Source: Apostichopus japonicus (lineage: Eukaryota; Echinodermata; Holothuroidea; Aspidochirotida; Stichopodidae). From it: a DNA stretch of 64,000 bases. Under the pieces are notes generated by a model. It was not told where the DNA came from and searched no databases. It worked only from the letters and a program-made list of their open reading frames with translations. How positions within the stretch are numbered: position 1 is the first letter of the stretch; the number at the start of each line of letters is the position of its first letter. The position numbers were made by a program, and so were the translations under genes. The stretch lies in contig NC_092582.1 in NCBI RefSeq assembly GCF_037975245.1, positions 18,688,577 through 18,752,576 of the forward strand, written 5' to 3'. Below, one piece after another: positions 1-64,000 of this stretch.

Positions 1-20
1 GGTGAGTAGGCAGTCAATAC

Positions 21-62300
<62,280 letters not shown>

Positions 62301-64000
62301 CTGGAAGGGGTAGAGAAATGTCGGAAGTGACTGTTAGAATGATGTCGCAATAGTTTTACACACGTCCATGAGAGACAAGATGATTGGATATATCCAATGG
62401 CGGTGATGCAGAACTACAAATAAATTAATTAATTAATTAAAATAATCAAAGAAGATAGAAACAATAAAAACTTGCTTGTTTTTTTTTTCTCTCCCAACAA
62501 CTGGCAGATATTAAATTACCGATAAACGTTCATCGATTTAGTTCCAAACGATATTAAAAAAAAACTCCCAATTACCTATAAAGATATAAATAATAGTCAA
62601 TAATAGAAAAAAGATCTATCCACAAAAGTCTTGCTCTCCATTAATAAAAGAACACGAATGACTTATCTTGCTTGCATCAGTGGTGCCTCTCAATACTGAC
62701 AATCTATTTGGAAATATATCGATAACAGGAAGGAAGTTTAAAACAGATTTTCCGAAACAGAGATATCTTTCGATCACTGGTTCCATTTTTCAGTCACGCT
62801 ACATGTTTCTGTCACCATACAAACCTCTTCACGACGGTGGACAAATCCATTTTTTTTCGGCTGGGCTTAATTTGGCAGGATTAAGTCTTAAGCTACTTTA
62901 GAAACATCACAAAATTCAAATGACAGCTCTTTCAAATGTAGCAAGAATAATTGGAAGGACAGTATTGGATTTGATCCATCAGTGCATTGATCCCTGATGT
63001 GTCATTACACTGATTGTTAATCCTTCAGTATATTGGAGTTTATTAAAAATTACTGAGGCAAGAAATTAACAGTCTGAGGCCCGGACTGACTGAGCTGACA
63101 TCATCCCGTAATAAAGGAAGCTATTCAGGTATTTTTACACATTAGACTTTCTAATATAAGATGTCTTTAAAGTTGTCGTCGGTTTTGTTGGATTTATAAC
63201 ATATCAATGCTGACGGTAAACTCATCGTTTAGACATAAAAGTACCACCCGCACTGAGTTTGTCTTAAAGTGATTAGCGAGGACATTAATTTCTGGTATAA
63301 ATTAATACTGTTTAAAGCATAAATACAGCAGAAACTGACTTGTCAATCTTACAAACTGATGTAGATTTAAATGAAACAGGAAATAAGAGAGCCATTTGGT
63401 ACTTTTAAAGTTTTTGTTATCATAAATATAAAGGACTAGGGCAAATGCAAGATACTTCTCTCAAGTTGCACTTTATGCATATAGATATATAAATATATAT
63501 ATATATACCAGAATAGCTAGTTCATATAGTGTGTACCAAACAGTATATTAAAGATAAATAGAAATTGATGCTTTCAGATTAAATATGTCCTTATAACAAC
63601 TAGCCATCCAATGAGAATTGACTTCCATCAGTAATGTGAAGAAAGTGAGGGAAAAAGTTGATCAAGTATTCTCAAAAGATGTTACTTTCACTCAGGGATG
63701 ATGCAGAAGGATGGCAGGGAGGAGGTGGGGGGGGGGGGGGCTATTAGGGCTAGGAGCAGTAATTGATTAACCAACCATAATGTGTTCCAAACCACATGTC
63801 CCTAGAACGAACCACAGATGTTTATTAAATGTAAGAAGATTTGGTGTGAAATCTAGTCAAGTCAAATCATCTGTTAGCCATAATTTCATTTCTTCTTCTA
63901 CATGTCTAGATATGAGAGATGATCATGTCGACCATCAGACTTACTGTATTGTTATCGTTTGTTCGTGTGTGATTACAAGGAATGAATTTTGTCTGGTTAC
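62301..64000 (-). other. Intron upstream of E1
   Basis: Contains (ATTA)n at 62422-62442, a short (TA)n at 63495-63507 and a G13 tract at 63727. No domain I S4 exon (Arg-rich, ending near VSG) is visible, so the upstream part of the gene lies outside the window. Confidence 0.6.

Overview
The window is animal nuclear DNA. It has AT-rich introns, GT-AG introns of roughly 0.3 to 8 kb, many intronic minisatellites, tRNA-derived SINEs and cut-and-paste transposon remnants. It holds one recognisable gene, on the minus strand: the middle part of a CaV2-type (N/P/Q-like, presynaptic) voltage-gated calcium channel alpha-1 subunit. Homology and reading phase support 29 exons, two of which are alternatives for one position, plus one weaker cassette exon. 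Taking one of the alternatives and leaving out the cassette, 3704 nt join into a continuous frame of 1234 codons, with splice phases matching at every junction. The channel sequence looks invertebrate: Drosophila-like IIS5 wording, a short II-III loop and no synprint-like region. A marine invertebrate, possibly an echinoderm, is my guess, but the sequence does not settle it.

The gene reads from high to low coordinates. Domain I S5, P-loop and S6 lie at 62.3-59.6 kb. The I-II linker with the beta-subunit site (AID) is at 57.1-53.0 kb. Domain II is at 44.8-31.7 kb, the II-III loop at 31.9-25.9 kb, domain III at 24.5-17.3 kb and domain IV at 16.8-0.9 kb. The start of the C-terminal EF-hand-like and pre-IQ region is at 0.9-0.02 kb. 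The N-terminus and domain I S1-S4 lie beyond 64000; the IQ region and C-terminus lie beyond base 1. The four P-loops carry Glu-Glu-Glu-Glu, the high-voltage-activated calcium selectivity ring.

The most interesting item is a pair of 132-nt exons (37405-37536 and 39294-39425), both encoding the domain II S4-S5 linker and S5 helix. They have identical phases and length but only 29 of 43 identical residues. They can only sensibly be used one at a time. I know of no described mutually exclusive exon at this position in CaV2.

The introns hold five unrelated minisatellites with units of about 55, 51, 32, 40 and 62 bp. A 1063-bp hAT-like element sits in the 51-bp array with a perfect 8-bp target duplication. 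A cluster at 27.6-29.9 kb holds a 468-bp element and a 1555-bp hAT-like element, the latter with a smaller one nested in it. There are two tRNA-derived SINEs and several recent local duplications. I found no second gene, no functional tRNA or rRNA, and no promoter. The long open frames over the minisatellites are artefacts of stop-free repeats.
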